Assembly (NCBI GenBank): GCA_029066805.1
Contig: JAIEFT010000036.1
Location: 1-64,000, forward strand
Origin: Clostridiales bacterium
Lineage (GTDB): Bacteria > Bacillota > Clostridia > Christensenellales > Pumilibacteraceae
Reading direction: 5' to 3'
Length of the DNA: 64,000 bases
Below are positions 42,973 through 54,600 of the stretch, piece by piece (position 1 is the first letter of the stretch; every line of letters starts with the position of its first letter). Below the pieces are notes generated by a model. That model was not told the origin of the DNA. It ran no database searches and saw only the letters and a list, made by a program, of their open reading frames with translations. The position numbers were made by a program, and so were the translations under genes.

Positions 42973-43605
42973 ATGGCGTTCGACTATAAAAAAGAATATA
43001 AAGAGTTTTATATGCCGGCGAGCAAGCCGACAATAGTCACTGTGCCCAAAATGAATTATATAGCGGTGCGCGGCAAGGGCAATCCGAACGACGCGGACGG
43101 CGAGTACAAAAACTCCATCGGGCTTTTGTATGCCATAGCTTTTACTATAAAAATGAGCTACAAGGGTTCGCACAAAATTGACGGGTATTTTGAGTATGTC
43201 GTTCCGCCGCTCGAAGGTTTTTGGTGGCAGGACGGCAGTGATACGATCGACTATGTCAATAAAGACGGATTTAACTTTATATCGCTTATACGCTTGCCCG
43301 ATTTTGTTACGAAAGCCGAGTTTGATTGGGCAATACGGGAGGCGACAAGCAAGAAAAACATCGACTTTTCCAAGGTGGAATACTTGACCTACGACGAGGG
43401 CGTGTGCGTTCAGTGTATGCACGTCGGGTCTTACGACGACGAGCCGAAAACGGTTGAGCTTATGCACGAGTATATGGCGGCAAACGGCTATGAGTTAGAT
43501 ATAACGAGCGGTCGCTATCACCACGAAATATACTTATCCGATCCGCGCAAATGCGCCGTGGAAAGACTGAAAACCGTCATAAGACATCCCATACGTAGTA
43601 AATAA
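42973..43605 (+). CDS. GyrI-like small-molecule-binding protein (COG4832 type)
   Basis: The 210-residue protein shows the hallmarks of this conserved family: FDYKKEYKEFYMPASKP, VTVPKMNYIAVRGKGNPND, LLYAIAFTIKMSYKG, DGYFEYVVPPLEGFWWQ and HEIYLSDPRKC. The family is related to the GyrI/SbmC effector-binding fold; some members hydrolyse or bind toxic small molecules. GGCGGGG lies before the ATG. It closes the 40789-43605 gene run. Confidence 0.85.
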   Translation: MAFDYKKEYKEFYMPASKPTIVTVPKMNYIAVRGKGNPNDADGEYKNSIGLLYAIAFTIKMSYKGSHKIDGYFEYVVPPLEGFWWQDGSDTIDYVNKDGFNFISLIRLPDFVTKAEFDWAIREATSKKNIDFSKVEYLTYDEGVCVQCMHVGSYDDEPKTVELMHEYMAANGYELDITSGRYHHEIYLSDPRKCAVERLKTVIRHPIRSK

Positions 43606-43889
43606 TGACAAGTTTATAAGAATAAATGATAGCATGCTGCGGAATCGCCTGCGTCTGCGGCTGTTTTGGGCTGAATAATCCATATATATGTTTGACATTT
43701 TCCGCGCGGGCGTGTATACTAAGCTGTGTATCGGCGTCGGTTCTGACAAAGGAGTTGGCTGACGCCGTTATTGTCGTACTTGAAATTGCTGCGAAAAAGC
43801 GGGCTTTTAGGCTTTACATATGTTACGGCTTGCTTTGGCGCTGTCGGTTGCGGAACGATGAAAGAAGGTCTCGGAGGACTGTGATTATA
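43606..43889 (+). promoter_or_regulatory. Leader and promoter region of the 1488-residue lipoprotein
   Basis: TTGACA (43692-43697), 17 bases, TATACT (43715-43720) is a good promoter. The roughly 160-base leader has a hairpin CGGCGTC/GACGCCG (about 43733-43766). The upstream part of the ORF-track frame (43626-43889) overlaps this promoter and is not coding. No riboswitch is recognised. Confidence 0.65.
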
Positions 43890-46800
43890 ATGAAAAGATT
43901 TTACAAGCTTTTATGTGCGCTGTTTGCGGCGATATGCGCCATTGGCGTCGCAACTGTTTTTGTGGCGTGTTCGGAAACAACCGACAATCCGCCGCCGACT
44001 CCCAAGGAATACACTATCACGCTCATGCTCAACGAGGAGCAGGTGTGGGATACTTTTACCGGAAAAGCGGGGGACGAGGTCAAGTTTGAAAAGGGCTTGC
44101 CGTCCCGTAACAATTACGAGATGAAGGGGTGGAGCGCTACTCTTAACGGCGCGGCCGCACAGCTCCCTACCGTCATGCCCGAGAGCGACCAAACGTACTA
44201 CGCCGTATTTGTGCGTTACTACAATCTTACGCTCAGGGCGGGCGCGGGTACGCTTGCGGGCGACGGCAACATTCGCGCCGAAGAAGGACAAAGCCTTTAT
44301 TCGCTTGTTAAGGATGTTGCGCCTACCGCGCCGGGCTCGTCCAAGTTTGACGGCTGGTATTACGGCAACAAAAAGATAGACGCTCAAACTTCCGATACAG
44401 TCACTGGCACGCTTACGCTTGACGCTAGATACACCGTAGATTACACCATTAATATATTCAAGCAAAACGACTACAAGTCCGACGACTACACCAAGGTGGA
44501 GACCGACACGGTCGAAAAGTCCGGGTTTATAGGAAGTTCGCCGCGCGACAGCGAGTACCCTTCCTATCCGGGATTTGAGTTCGACGAGCAAAAAAGCGGC
44601 GCAACGTCCGACTTTGTGCTTTCGGCAACCGAGAAAAACGTGTTCAACGCGTATTACAATCTTCAAGCATACAGGCTCGTATTCAATCCCAATACTCCCC
44701 AGGGCTTGACCGTAAGCGGCTCTATGGGCGCTGCGGAGTGGGGATACAATGTGGAAAACACAATTCCCGACTGTGATTTCTCCATTACAGGCTATCGTTT
44801 TTCGCACTGGTCGTCCACTGCCGACGGCGGCGATAGGCTCGAAGTAGGCGATAAGTACAAAATAACCGACAGCACCACGCTGTACGCGGTGTGGACGCGC
44901 GGCTATGCCGACATCACCGGTCGGTCTTACGACTATATTTATGTTGTCGAAAACAACGACGGCAGCACCGTCGCGTACCTCGACAGATATTATCTGGACG
45001 AATTAGAGGGTACATACGACAAGACCACAAATACCGTTTCGTTCAAGGAGAACGGAAAGGTAATCTTGCGCGGCAAGCTCGATACCAAAGGCTATACTTT
45101 CGCGTACATAAACACGCAAGCGTATGTTCTGCATGCGCTCGGCTTGTCCAACGAGGATCTTTCGGGCACGATTGACGAGTCTGTAACGCTCATTCTGAGC
45201 GACAACGGCTCTGCCGTATATTCTAAGGACGGCGTCAAGGTTAACGGCACATATGCTCTTGACGGCGAGCAGCAGTCCATGAAGTTTACGGCGGATGACG
45301 GCGACAGCACGTTCTACTTCCGACTTTCGCGTCAGCTCACTGCGGGCGGCAATGTTGACGTGTTTGAAATTCGCAGCGACGCGGAAGTGGGCGAGTGGTG
45401 CAGACTTACCGACAACTATGGCGGCGGCTCGGACTACGCAGACGATTGCTATGTTCTTGAGCTAAACGGCTACGGCGAAGCTGTCATGCACGCAAAGAGC
45501 GGAATAAACTCTTCCGCCCGCGACTACGACGGCTATTACAGATATTCCGCGGGCGCGCCCGAGGGCAGATTGGAAATTTACACCGTGTTCGTCACAAGCT
45601 ACGATTCGGATATTTCGCGGGTCGTGCTGGTAGACCGCACGGCGACCGCGGCGGAGGACGCCAAATATAAAAAGTTCTACAAGCCTTGGGAGTTTGCTAC
45701 AACTGCGTACGCCAAGCCCGCGGACGGCGAAGAGCTTGACATCGAAACAGCGGATAGCGTCGTGCTCGACGGCTACGGCTTGTTCGATGACAGCGCCAAG
45801 TACACGCACGGCGGAGAAACGGTAAACGGCAAGTATACGCTCAACTATACAAACCGCACGCTTGAGTTTGGCGGTACGAAGTACTTTGTGGATATCCAAA
45901 CCGTAGGCGAGGGTGACGACGCGCGCTCGTATCTTGTGTACGAGCCCATGCAGAACAAGGACGAGTTTGACAAGCTATATGCCATAAGCGGTATCGAAAA
46001 TAGCTATCGTCCGGGCGCAACTTACGGCTTTAGGTTCTTCAACGACAACGTAGCTGTGCTTTACGTAGCTATGCCCGACATTAATCGCGCATTCAACATG
46101 CTAAACGTGTCGTTGCAGCCCGTTATCGAGGGAACGTACACCTCGCTCGGCGGCGGCGAGTATCTGTTTCAAGCGGATATCCCTGCCGAAGCGGTTTTGC
46201 TCATTCAGTATTATTACATAAACTTTTTCGGCAACCAAGTCGGGCTTAACATCTCCAACTTCGGCGACTTCAAGTTTAAGCTAAACGGCGCGACGACCGG
46301 CGAAGTATCGGCGCTAAGCGACGGCTATATCGGTATCGAGGTCGTTGAAAACGGCGTCACGTACGTGACTGACGGTTACGGCAAGGCTAAGTTCACCAAC
46401 GCCCAAGGTATTGTTACCGAGGAGCGCGATTACGTTATTCTCAACAGAGGCTTGCCCTGCTTGGTCCTGCGTTGGACGGCGGAAGAAATCGACGTAAACG
46501 GCAAAAAAGTAGAAGTAAGCAAGCAGCAGACGTACACGCTGATCGACGGCGAATTCAGAGAGTGCATCGACGAATACGGCAAGCACAATACGCAGTATTC
46601 GGCGCAGATTCCCGACACTACGTTCCGTTTGGTTGTTTACAAAGGCGACTACGCGACGCTCGCTTACGACAACGCCGCTACAAGGCAAATTACAATGTAT
46701 TCTTGGGGCAAGGTCGTTTGGGTGGACGGCGAAAAGCGGTTCGGCGTCTACGAAGAGAGCGGGATCGTCGGCAATACCGAGATTATTTTGCGCGACTTGT

Positions 46801-48356
46801 ACGGCGACTTTAAGTTCGGACTTAAAGAAGTGACGGTAAAGAGCTCGGACGGCAAGGAAACCACCGCGACGCGTTTATTCACATACGATTCGCCCGCGTC
46901 CGACGTGATTGACGGCAAGTTTGTCATAAACGGAAAGGACGGCGCGACGCTCGCGGTCGATCTTACCAAAGGCGAAGCCGAATACGCCGTGCCCAACGCC
47001 GACGGCGGAAAAACCACGGTAAGCGGCGAGTTCAAGCTGCGCGAGAACGTGCTTACCATAGTTTACACGGTAAAAGGCGAAGGCGAAGACGAAAATACGT
47101 ATATTCGCAGCAATGCGTTCAAGCTGATATACGAGAACAATGTTTTGACTTCGTTCATGCCCGTCGGCGCGGAAACCGGCACTTGGAATGACGCGACCGG
47201 CGTTAACGGCAGACTGTTGCTTTCGGGCGAAGCGTCGTCGGTCGACGGCGAGTATATCGGCACTTGGTACGGTTACGACCGCGACACCGACAGTATATCG
47301 GCTATAGACGGCACGTATGCGCGCACGGATAACACAGAGGTCATAGAGTATGTGTTCAAGTACAAGGTCGAGCCGAACGAGAGCATAGAAGGCGACGACG
47401 GCAGCCGTTCGTTCAACTTTGCGGTCGGCTATGACGCGTCGAGAATGCCTATATATAGGATATACTCCATTCCCGTTTACGTAGTTCTGTACGGAAGCTT
47501 GACGAGCACAATGCCCAGCTATATGTTGCGCGGCGGCGGCTACACCGACCTTACGTTGGTTGACACCTACAACAATTCGACGGTGGGACAGCTTTTGATT
47601 TATCCCGGCGCGAATCTACTGATAAAAGACGCGGTGCTGTACGCGTTTGGCACTAACGAGATCGAGCCCAGACCGCTGTTGTTCTTCACGATAATAGGCG
47701 AGGGCGAAAATATGCGCGGCATAATCCTCGACGGCACGTTCGCAGCCGAAAACTTCGGCAGGTTCGAGTGCGAGGGCGACGGCAAAGTGCTTACCGTGCC
47801 CGTGCTCAAGGACGCGGAAAGCGAAAAGTACGAGGACGAAAAGATCGTAGTAGACAGAATCTACTTTAACGGCTTAGGCACTGCTATGCTTATCGATACC
47901 AAAAACGAACGCTCTCTGCCCGTTATGTACTTGCGTTACAACACCAACACATACGCGCTTGTGTCTGTCTCCGGCGACAGCATAAGAATTATCGCGCTGT
48001 TCCGCTTGTATACCGGCACTAGGGAAGTAGAAGGCGACGACGGCGAGACTACCACCGAAACGCAGTACTTGGTGCGGTTTGACGACGCGGCGATTCGCCA
48101 AACGTTTAAGGGCGAAGGTCACACTGCGTTTGTAACCGACGGATTCGCTTCGGCGACCTATGCCGACGAGCGCGGCGAGCTGCATGTTTGCACGTTTGCG
48201 CGCCTTGACGAGCATCCCGAAGTTGTGGTGGTTACATACCTTAACGGATTGCAAATCGAGTACATGTTTGTCGAGGTGGACACCGACAAAGGCACGTTCA
48301 AGGTTTTGCCTGCGGACGACGACCGTATTCACGCCGAAAGCGAGCAAGGCGAGTAG
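43890..48356 (+). CDS. Large surface lipoprotein with Listeria-Bacteroides repeats
   Basis: The 1488-residue protein starts with a lipoprotein signal (KLLCALFAAICAIGVATVFV-AC, lipidated C27). Residues about 40-260 hold three or four InlB/Flg_new-type repeats (for example MKGWSATLNGAA, SKFDGWYYGNKKID, YRFSHWSSTADGG). The rest consists of many irregular beta units of about 100 residues with a recurring DGYG or NGYG turn and VNGKYTL or VNGTYAL strands. No transmembrane or sortase signal is present. ATG 43890 is the start (GGAGG 12 bases upstream; GTG 43881 is an alternative). It is probably an adhesin or glycan-binding surface protein, by repeat type. The 3383-residue lipoprotein follows. Confidence 0.85.
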   Translation: MKRFYKLLCALFAAICAIGVATVFVACSETTDNPPPTPKEYTITLMLNEEQVWDTFTGKAGDEVKFEKGLPSRNNYEMKGWSATLNGAAAQLPTVMPESDQTYYAVFVRYYNLTLRAGAGTLAGDGNIRAEEGQSLYSLVKDVAPTAPGSSKFDGWYYGNKKIDAQTSDTVTGTLTLDARYTVDYTINIFKQNDYKSDDYTKVETDTVEKSGFIGSSPRDSEYPSYPGFEFDEQKSGATSDFVLSATEKNVFNAYYNLQAYRLVFNPNTPQGLTVSGSMGAAEWGYNVENTIPDCDFSITGYRFSHWSSTADGGDRLEVGDKYKITDSTTLYAVWTRGYADITGRSYDYIYVVENNDGSTVAYLDRYYLDELEGTYDKTTNTVSFKENGKVILRGKLDTKGYTFAYINTQAYVLHALGLSNEDLSGTIDESVTLILSDNGSAVYSKDGVKVNGTYALDGEQQSMKFTADDGDSTFYFRLSRQLTAGGNVDVFEIRSDAEVGEWCRLTDNYGGGSDYADDCYVLELNGYGEAVMHAKSGINSSARDYDGYYRYSAGAPEGRLEIYTVFVTSYDSDISRVVLVDRTATAAEDAKYKKFYKPWEFATTAYAKPADGEELDIETADSVVLDGYGLFDDSAKYTHGGETVNGKYTLNYTNRTLEFGGTKYFVDIQTVGEGDDARSYLVYEPMQNKDEFDKLYAISGIENSYRPGATYGFRFFNDNVAVLYVAMPDINRAFNMLNVSLQPVIEGTYTSLGGGEYLFQADIPAEAVLLIQYYYINFFGNQVGLNISNFGDFKFKLNGATTGEVSALSDGYIGIEVVENGVTYVTDGYGKAKFTNAQGIVTEERDYVILNRGLPCLVLRWTAEEIDVNGKKVEVSKQQTYTLIDGEFRECIDEYGKHNTQYSAQIPDTTFRLVVYKGDYATLAYDNAATRQITMYSWGKVVWVDGEKRFGVYEESGIVGNTEIILRDLYGDFKFGLKEVTVKSSDGKETTATRLFTYDSPASDVIDGKFVINGKDGATLAVDLTKGEAEYAVPNADGGKTTVSGEFKLRENVLTIVYTVKGEGEDENTYIRSNAFKLIYENNVLTSFMPVGAETGTWNDATGVNGRLLLSGEASSVDGEYIGTWYGYDRDTDSISAIDGTYARTDNTEVIEYVFKYKVEPNESIEGDDGSRSFNFAVGYDASRMPIYRIYSIPVYVVLYGSLTSTMPSYMLRGGGYTDLTLVDTYNNSTVGQLLIYPGANLLIKDAVLYAFGTNEIEPRPLLFFTIIGEGENMRGIILDGTFAAENFGRFECEGDGKVLTVPVLKDAESEKYEDEKIVVDRIYFNGLGTAMLIDTKNERSLPVMYLRYNTNTYALVSVSGDSIRIIALFRLYTGTREVEGDDGETTTETQYLVRFDDAAIRQTFKGEGHTAFVTDGFASATYADERGELHVCTFARLDEHPEVVVVTYLNGLQIEYMFVEVDTDKGTFKVLPADDDRIHAESEQGE

Positions 48357-48446
48357 GCGGAAAGCCGATCATGGCATAATAAGCCCAATTCGGCATAGAA
48401 TATGTAAAATGATATATAATGTGTGTGAAAAGCACACAAAAAATAG

Positions 48447-48476
48447 TTGACATACATAAAATGTAAGTGGTATAAT
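48447..48476 (+). promoter_or_regulatory. Promoter of the 3383-residue lipoprotein
   Basis: TTGACA (48447-48452), 18 bases, TATAAT (48471-48476). The leader is about 165 bases and contains an internal terminator. Confidence 0.75.
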
Positions 48477-48482
48477 ACACAA

Positions 48483-48612
48483 AATACTAATACGGAAAGA
48501 AGTATCGACCTCGACTAATGGCGAGAAGGCGAAAAGTCAATCTGTGTTACGGTATAGTTTTTCAAATGTAACAAGGGCGTTGCAAATGTTTGCGGCGCTC
48601 TTTTGCTTTTTT
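48483..48612 (+). promoter_or_regulatory. Structured leader with intrinsic terminator (attenuator candidate)
   Basis: Between promoter and start codon lie a small hairpin CTCG/CGAG near 48513, a stem TGTTAC/GTAACA (48545-48550/48568-48573) and then a 12-pair hairpin GGGCGTTGCAAA/TTTGCGGCGCTC (48575-48600) followed by TTTTGCTTTTTT. A terminator inside the leader implies conditional read-through. No known riboswitch class or T-box sequence is recognised. Confidence 0.6.
48575..48612 (+). terminator. Intrinsic terminator inside the lipoprotein leader
   Basis: Hairpin 48575-48600 with several G-T pairs, followed by ten T in twelve bases. It lies 38 bases before ATG 48650 and downstream of the promoter, so it would stop most transcripts before the gene unless antiterminated. 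Confidence 0.7.
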
Positions 48613-48649
48613 AGTACACTTTAGGGTTAAACTTCTTATGGAGGCAGGT

Positions 48650-51600
48650 ATGAAAGGTAAAAGATGGTTGCACGCGGTTGTTGTTAGCATAGTCGCCGTA
48701 TTCGGCGCACTTGCTATTGCATGCGGCGGCGACGACGACGGCAAAAAGGACAACAAGCCTTTTACGTCACCGGCAATAGGCGTATATTATTACGACGCAG
48801 GGACTACGGAGTATTTGTTGTCGCTCAACGCGGACAAGACGCTTGCGCTTACGATCGATAACGCCGCAATTTCCGGCAAGTACGACGTCAGCGACAGCGG
48901 CGCGGTAACGTTCTCTGTCAGCGGTGCGGACAAATTGCTCAATACGGCAAAGTACGAGAACGACGAAGTCACGCTCACGTACGACGGCAATGTCTACAAA
49001 TTTTTGCGCAATGTCAATTACACCGTAACGTTTAATACCGGTTCTGGCAGCAAAATCGACAGCGCGACCGTGCGTAACGGCAAAAAGGTGACTAAGCCTG
49101 CCGATCCCGAATATGCCAACCATGTATTTATCGGATGGTACAAGGACGCTAATGCTACAAATGCGTTCAAGTTTGCCACGGACGTAGTTCGCGGCGATTT
49201 AACGTTGTACGCGGGCTGGGTGGATAAGACCGAGCGCGACGAGTACCAAGTTAAGTTCGATTTGGGCTACGGCGACAACTCGCTCTACTACACCGCTAAA
49301 ACGGTAAACGGCAAAGTTTACCCGACCGAAATGGCAGACCCGGCCAGAGCAAACTACACCTTTAAAGGCTGGTGGTTGAAGGATGCGGCAAGCGGCGAGT
49401 ACGCTACGCGCGTCGACCTCGGCAGCTATGTTTTTGCGCAGAACGAAACGGTGTACGCACTGTGGCAGGGCGCGGCGGAAGGCGGAAAGCTAGACGCCCC
49501 CATAGTTTCGGTCGATCTTGCGGGCAACAGATTGTCATGGGATTCCGTTAAAGACGCTTCGAGCTACTCGGTAAAGGTAGTCGATCCCGAAGGTAAGGAG
49601 TGGGAGCGGACTGTTTCGGGCACAAGCGTCGAGTATGCAGACAAGTTTACAAAAGCGGGCACGTACACGGTAGAGGTGTATGCGGTTTCGCTTGCGTCCG
49701 CGGACAAAAACTCGGCGGTCACAACGCGCAAGATTGTCAACAAACAGCTTGCACGCGTATCCAACTTTAAAGTAACGGGCGACGTGCTCACGTTCGGCGG
49801 GGTAGAGAATGCTACCAAATACCTGCTGTACATCACATGCGACGACGAGACACACGATCACAATCCCATAGATAACGGCAGCTCCAAGGAATACAACTTC
49901 GGCGATTGTGCTATGCCTGACAGCGGCATCAAATTCGTTGTGGAGGCGCAGGCGGACGGCTATGTCAGCTCGCGCTCGGAAGAATATGTGGTTGCCAGAA
50001 AGCTCGACGAGGTTACGGGCTTCAAGTACGACGAGAACACCCAAACGGTGTCATGGTCGGCTGTGCCCAATGCCGCGAGCTATTTAGTATCGGTAAAATG
50101 CGACGATCCCACGCACGAGGTTGAAACCGAAGTCAGAAACGCTACCGAAATATTCATCGGCGGATGCGCAGCCGGCTCGGTCAAAGTAACGGTCGTTGCC
50201 AAAAACGCCAAAAAGTACATCCCGTCGGATAGCGCGCTATACGCGGTGAACAAAACCGAATTGGCGGCTGTAACGGGTCTTGAGCTTATCGACACAACGC
50301 TTACTTGGAAAAAGCAGTCGCGCGTAAAGAAGTACATTGTTGACGTCAACGGCGTGACTAACGAAGTGGAAGGCGACAACAGCGTCGACCTAAGCAAGCT
50401 TGCCAATCTCACCTGGGAAGTAGGCAAGGTGTACGACATAAAGGTTCGCGCGGAGCTCACCGGCGGCGAATTGACGTCCTGGAGCTTGCCGTTCTCGGCG
50501 GCGTACAAGACTATGTCCGAGCTAAAATACAGCGAGGGCGTGGTGTCCTGGTCGCCTGTATTCGGCATTGGCACGGCGGGCTACAAGGTCGTGGTAAACG
50601 ACGCTGCGCCCGTATCGGTAAGCACTGCAAGCTATAAGGTAACGCTCACCGACAAGACCAATGTAATCAAAGTATATATCGGCAACGCCGACGCTTCCAC
50701 CGCCAAATCGATCAGCGTAAATGCGTACAAACTCACGCTTGACGGCAACGGCGGCACGGACGCCAATGTGCGATACTATGCAAAGGGCGATCCCATCGCG
50801 CTTCCTACAAGCAGCGAAGTCACTCGTCGCGGCTACAACCTTATGGGCTGGTACACCGCGGCAGAAGGCACAGGCGCGGCATATTACGACGGCGATCTTT
50901 ACGACCTTGACGCCGACCTTAAGCTTTTTGCGCGCTGGGACGGCAAGGAGTATACCGTAAAGCTCAACTATAACATAAACTGCGACGACACCGACGAGGT
51001 AGTTACCACAAAGGTTAAGTTTGGAAGCGAATACAGCTTAGGTGTTCCCACAACGCCCAAATCACTCATGCACGGCTTTTTGCAGTGGAATCTTGCTGCT
51101 GACGGCAAGGGCGCTGCAGTCAGCGATCTTTACGGCGACGGCATGGACGTATGGAATATAGCGGATGACAACGTCACACTGTATGCGGTATGGGCTGAGC
51201 TGTTCGAGTTCGAAAAGGAAGGCGAAGGCAACGACGCATATTACGTAGTTCGTCAGGGCGAAGGCACTCCGTTGGTAAACGAGGTTGTCATACCCGCGCA
51301 GTACCAAGCGCAAGACGACACGCGCATGTACCCGGTAAAGATAATAGGCGGTAATGCGTTCAACAAGTGCCATGATTTGACAAAAGTAACAATACCCGCT
51401 TCGATCGAAACGATTGAAGAAACGGCATTTAACAACTGTGCCGCACTGGAACAAATAAATGTAGATGGCGCACGTCCCGGCATCGATAATTTCTGGTCGG
51501 TCGACGGCGTACTGTACGGCATAAACAAAATATCGGAAAAGATCGAGCTCAAGCTTTTCCCTCGCGGCAGAAGCGGCGACTTTACGCTAGCCGACGGAAT

Positions 51601-54600
51601 AGAAGAGCTTTCATACCACAGCATGTACAATGCTAATATTAATACGCTCACATTGCCTTCGACGTTAAAACGTGTGGCAAGCGGCGCTTTTGAGTATAGT
51701 TCCATAACCGAGGTGATATTTGCCGAACCGAAGAATGCAAACGAAAATGTTGAGCCGTTGACTATTTCGAGCAACGCATTTAGATTTGCATTATCGCTCA
51801 CGTCGGTGACGCTTCCTTCACGTGAAGTCACCTTTGGCGACGGCAAAAATATTGACTTTAAAGCGGACTTCTTCCGTTCGTGCAGTGCGTTGGAATCCGT
51901 TTATGTAGCGCCAAACAACTCTAAGTATATGTCAATCGACGGTATGCTTTGCGAGATTGACCCCGCGACAAAAGAGATAACGTTGGTATTCTGCCCGGCA
52001 AACTATCAGTTTGGAAATAACGGACTGTACAAGACCGATAACAGGCTTACCGCAATAGGCGACAAGGCATTCTCCGGCGTAAGCGGACTTCGCGCGGTCG
52101 AAATTGACGTAAGCATTTCCCGTATCGGTAAAAACGCTTTCTCCGGATATACAACAAAGATTGACGAAGCGGACGTAAATGTAAGCGGCTGCTCGTCGCT
52201 CACCAATCTTACAGTGTTCGGCGGAAGGGTGACTCCGCTTGTAATAGGCGAGTCTGCGTTTGGTTCGGATAACAGCTCGCGCGCAAGCGTTTCTCTTAAT
52301 TTTGTAGACTTCCAGGACGGCTGCAACGTTACGGAAATACAAAAGTACGCATTTGCATATTGCCGTATATTGAGAGTAACGTTCCCCAACAGCCTTGCCA
52401 AGCTTGGCGACGGCGTATTCAAGGACTGCCGTCAGCTCGGCACGGTCACGTTTGGCGTAAGCGACGAGGGCGGCTTTGAGTTTGGCGAGGACGTGTTTAT
52501 GAACTGCGTCTCGCTGCGCAGGGTCATTCTTCCCAAAAACATCACCTCCTTTGAGGGCGGTGTGTTTGCTGGCTGTGAAAACCTTGAGACTATCGAGGTC
52601 GATCCCGAAAACCCCGTGCTTGAGTTTGTGGACGGCATACTGTACGGCAAGAAGGACGGCAAAATTACCGCTATCCACTTTGTTCCCGTGGGCGTAGATC
52701 TTACCGACTTCAAATTGCCTGACGGCATAACGGAAATAAGCGCGGGCGTGTTTGGCAATGCGGGCGGCTCGATTAAAAAGCTTACCATCAACAAGTACGT
52801 GACAAATATCGGTCTTGCGGCATTCGCGGGCACTGGTATAGAGGAAGTTATATTCGAAAACAAGGAGAATGACGAGGACGATGGTGCAGACACTCTTTCG
52901 ATAGCCGCACCGGCGGTAAGCACTTCTTACAATAAACAGGGCTTATTTGCCGAATGCACTAAATTAGAGAGAGTCGTTTTGCCCAAGCGCTTAAAGGCAA
53001 TCCCCAACTATATGTTTGCTAAATGCGATAGCCTCACATCAATTGACCTTGGCGGTGTTACGGAAATCGGGGCTTGGGCATTCTACTACTCCGGACTCAG
53101 CGACGAGCTTGTTATACCCAGGACGGTAGAAAAAATAAACCCTTATGCTTTTAGCAATTGCTCTAAATTGACGAAAGTAACGTTTGAGGACGAAAGAACC
53201 AAAGACCTTGTAATGTTGAATACAAAGGGCGAAAAAGACGGGCTCAATAACGAAAAGTCGTTTGTTACAAGAGTAACTAACGGAAATTACTTCGCTAATT
53301 GCTCCAATTTGACCGAAGTACATTTTCCCGAAAAACTTTTAAATATCGGTGAACAAACGTTCTACTACTGCAGTGCACTTACCACAGTAAATATTCCTGC
53401 GTCGGTGGAATCTATACGCGCGTCGGCATTTTTTATCAACATCAGCTCAAAGCTAACAAATATTAATTTTGCACCGCGTCCCAATTCCAACGCGCTGTAC
53501 TTGGAAGAAGGATTTACAACCGGTTATGGTAGCGACGTGAAATACTACGGCATCTTCTGTTCGCTGCCCGTCAAAGACGTAGTATTGCCGTCCGGTACTG
53601 TGCGTATCCCTTCATACTGCTTCTACAAATGCTCGAGTTTGGAAACGCTTTACATCCCCAACACAGTGAATAATACTGTTAACGAACAGGGTAAGGCTGT
53701 TGTTTTCGGAATAGGCAATAGCGTATTGCAGAATTGCTCGAATGTCACGAGTATAACGTTTGAAGCGGATAATCCTGCCGATCTGGCAAATGCAAATCAC
53801 CCCGGTTTGTCTGTGCCGAGCAACTTCATATATTACTGCAGCAAGCTTACTTCCATAACGTTGCCCGCAAGGCTCGCCGATTACTATTCCTATGCAGGCG
53901 CTACGGAAAAAACCGCAGTAACCGGCAACTTAAGCTCTACAAGCCTTACAAATATTAATGTTATGCCCGGCGGCAGAGATTACTCAAGCGTCGACGGTAT
54001 TATGTATAACGCGGCAGGTACGGAAATCAGATACTGCCCGCGCGGAAGGGTGGACGCCGTCACAATACCTTACTCCGTTTCTAAAATAGGCGTAAGCGCT
54101 TTTAAGGACTGCAAGAAGCTTACAGGTGTGACGTTTGCAGGCAAGCCCGCCGCCGCCGAAGGCGAAACTGTGGCAAATAACGATCTTGTAATAGATGAAG
54201 AAGCATTCTATAGTTGCGCGATAACCGAAATAAATATCCCCGCGCGTACTACCCGTATAGGCAAAAACGCATTCTGCAACAGCGACGTGGAAGTGCTTAC
54301 GTTTGAGAACAACTCCAAGCTTATTACCATAGAAGAACAAGCGTTTTACGGCACAGAGCTCAGCGGCACGATTACGATCCCCGCAAGCGTAACCACTATA
54401 GGCGTTAAGGCGTTTACTGCATCAAGCGGTCTTACTAATGTTACGGCAGTTAAATTCGGCGCAGCAGGCGAAACAAGCAAGCTCACCAATATAGGCGCAA
54501 ATGCGTTTGAAAAAATAGGCATAACCGAAGTATACATTCCCGATTCGGTCACTACGCTTGGCAACCAGGTGTTTGCTAACTGTTTGAGCCTTACAACCGC

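Noticed and set aside
43626-43889. N-terminal extension of the 1488-residue lipoprotein ORF
   Set aside because: The extension contains the promoter, and a clear lipoprotein signal peptide starts at 43890.
48483-48612. Known riboswitch (c-di-GMP, T-box, cobalamin, TPP) in the lipoprotein leader
   Set aside because: None of the conserved strings of these classes is present; only stems and a terminator are seen.
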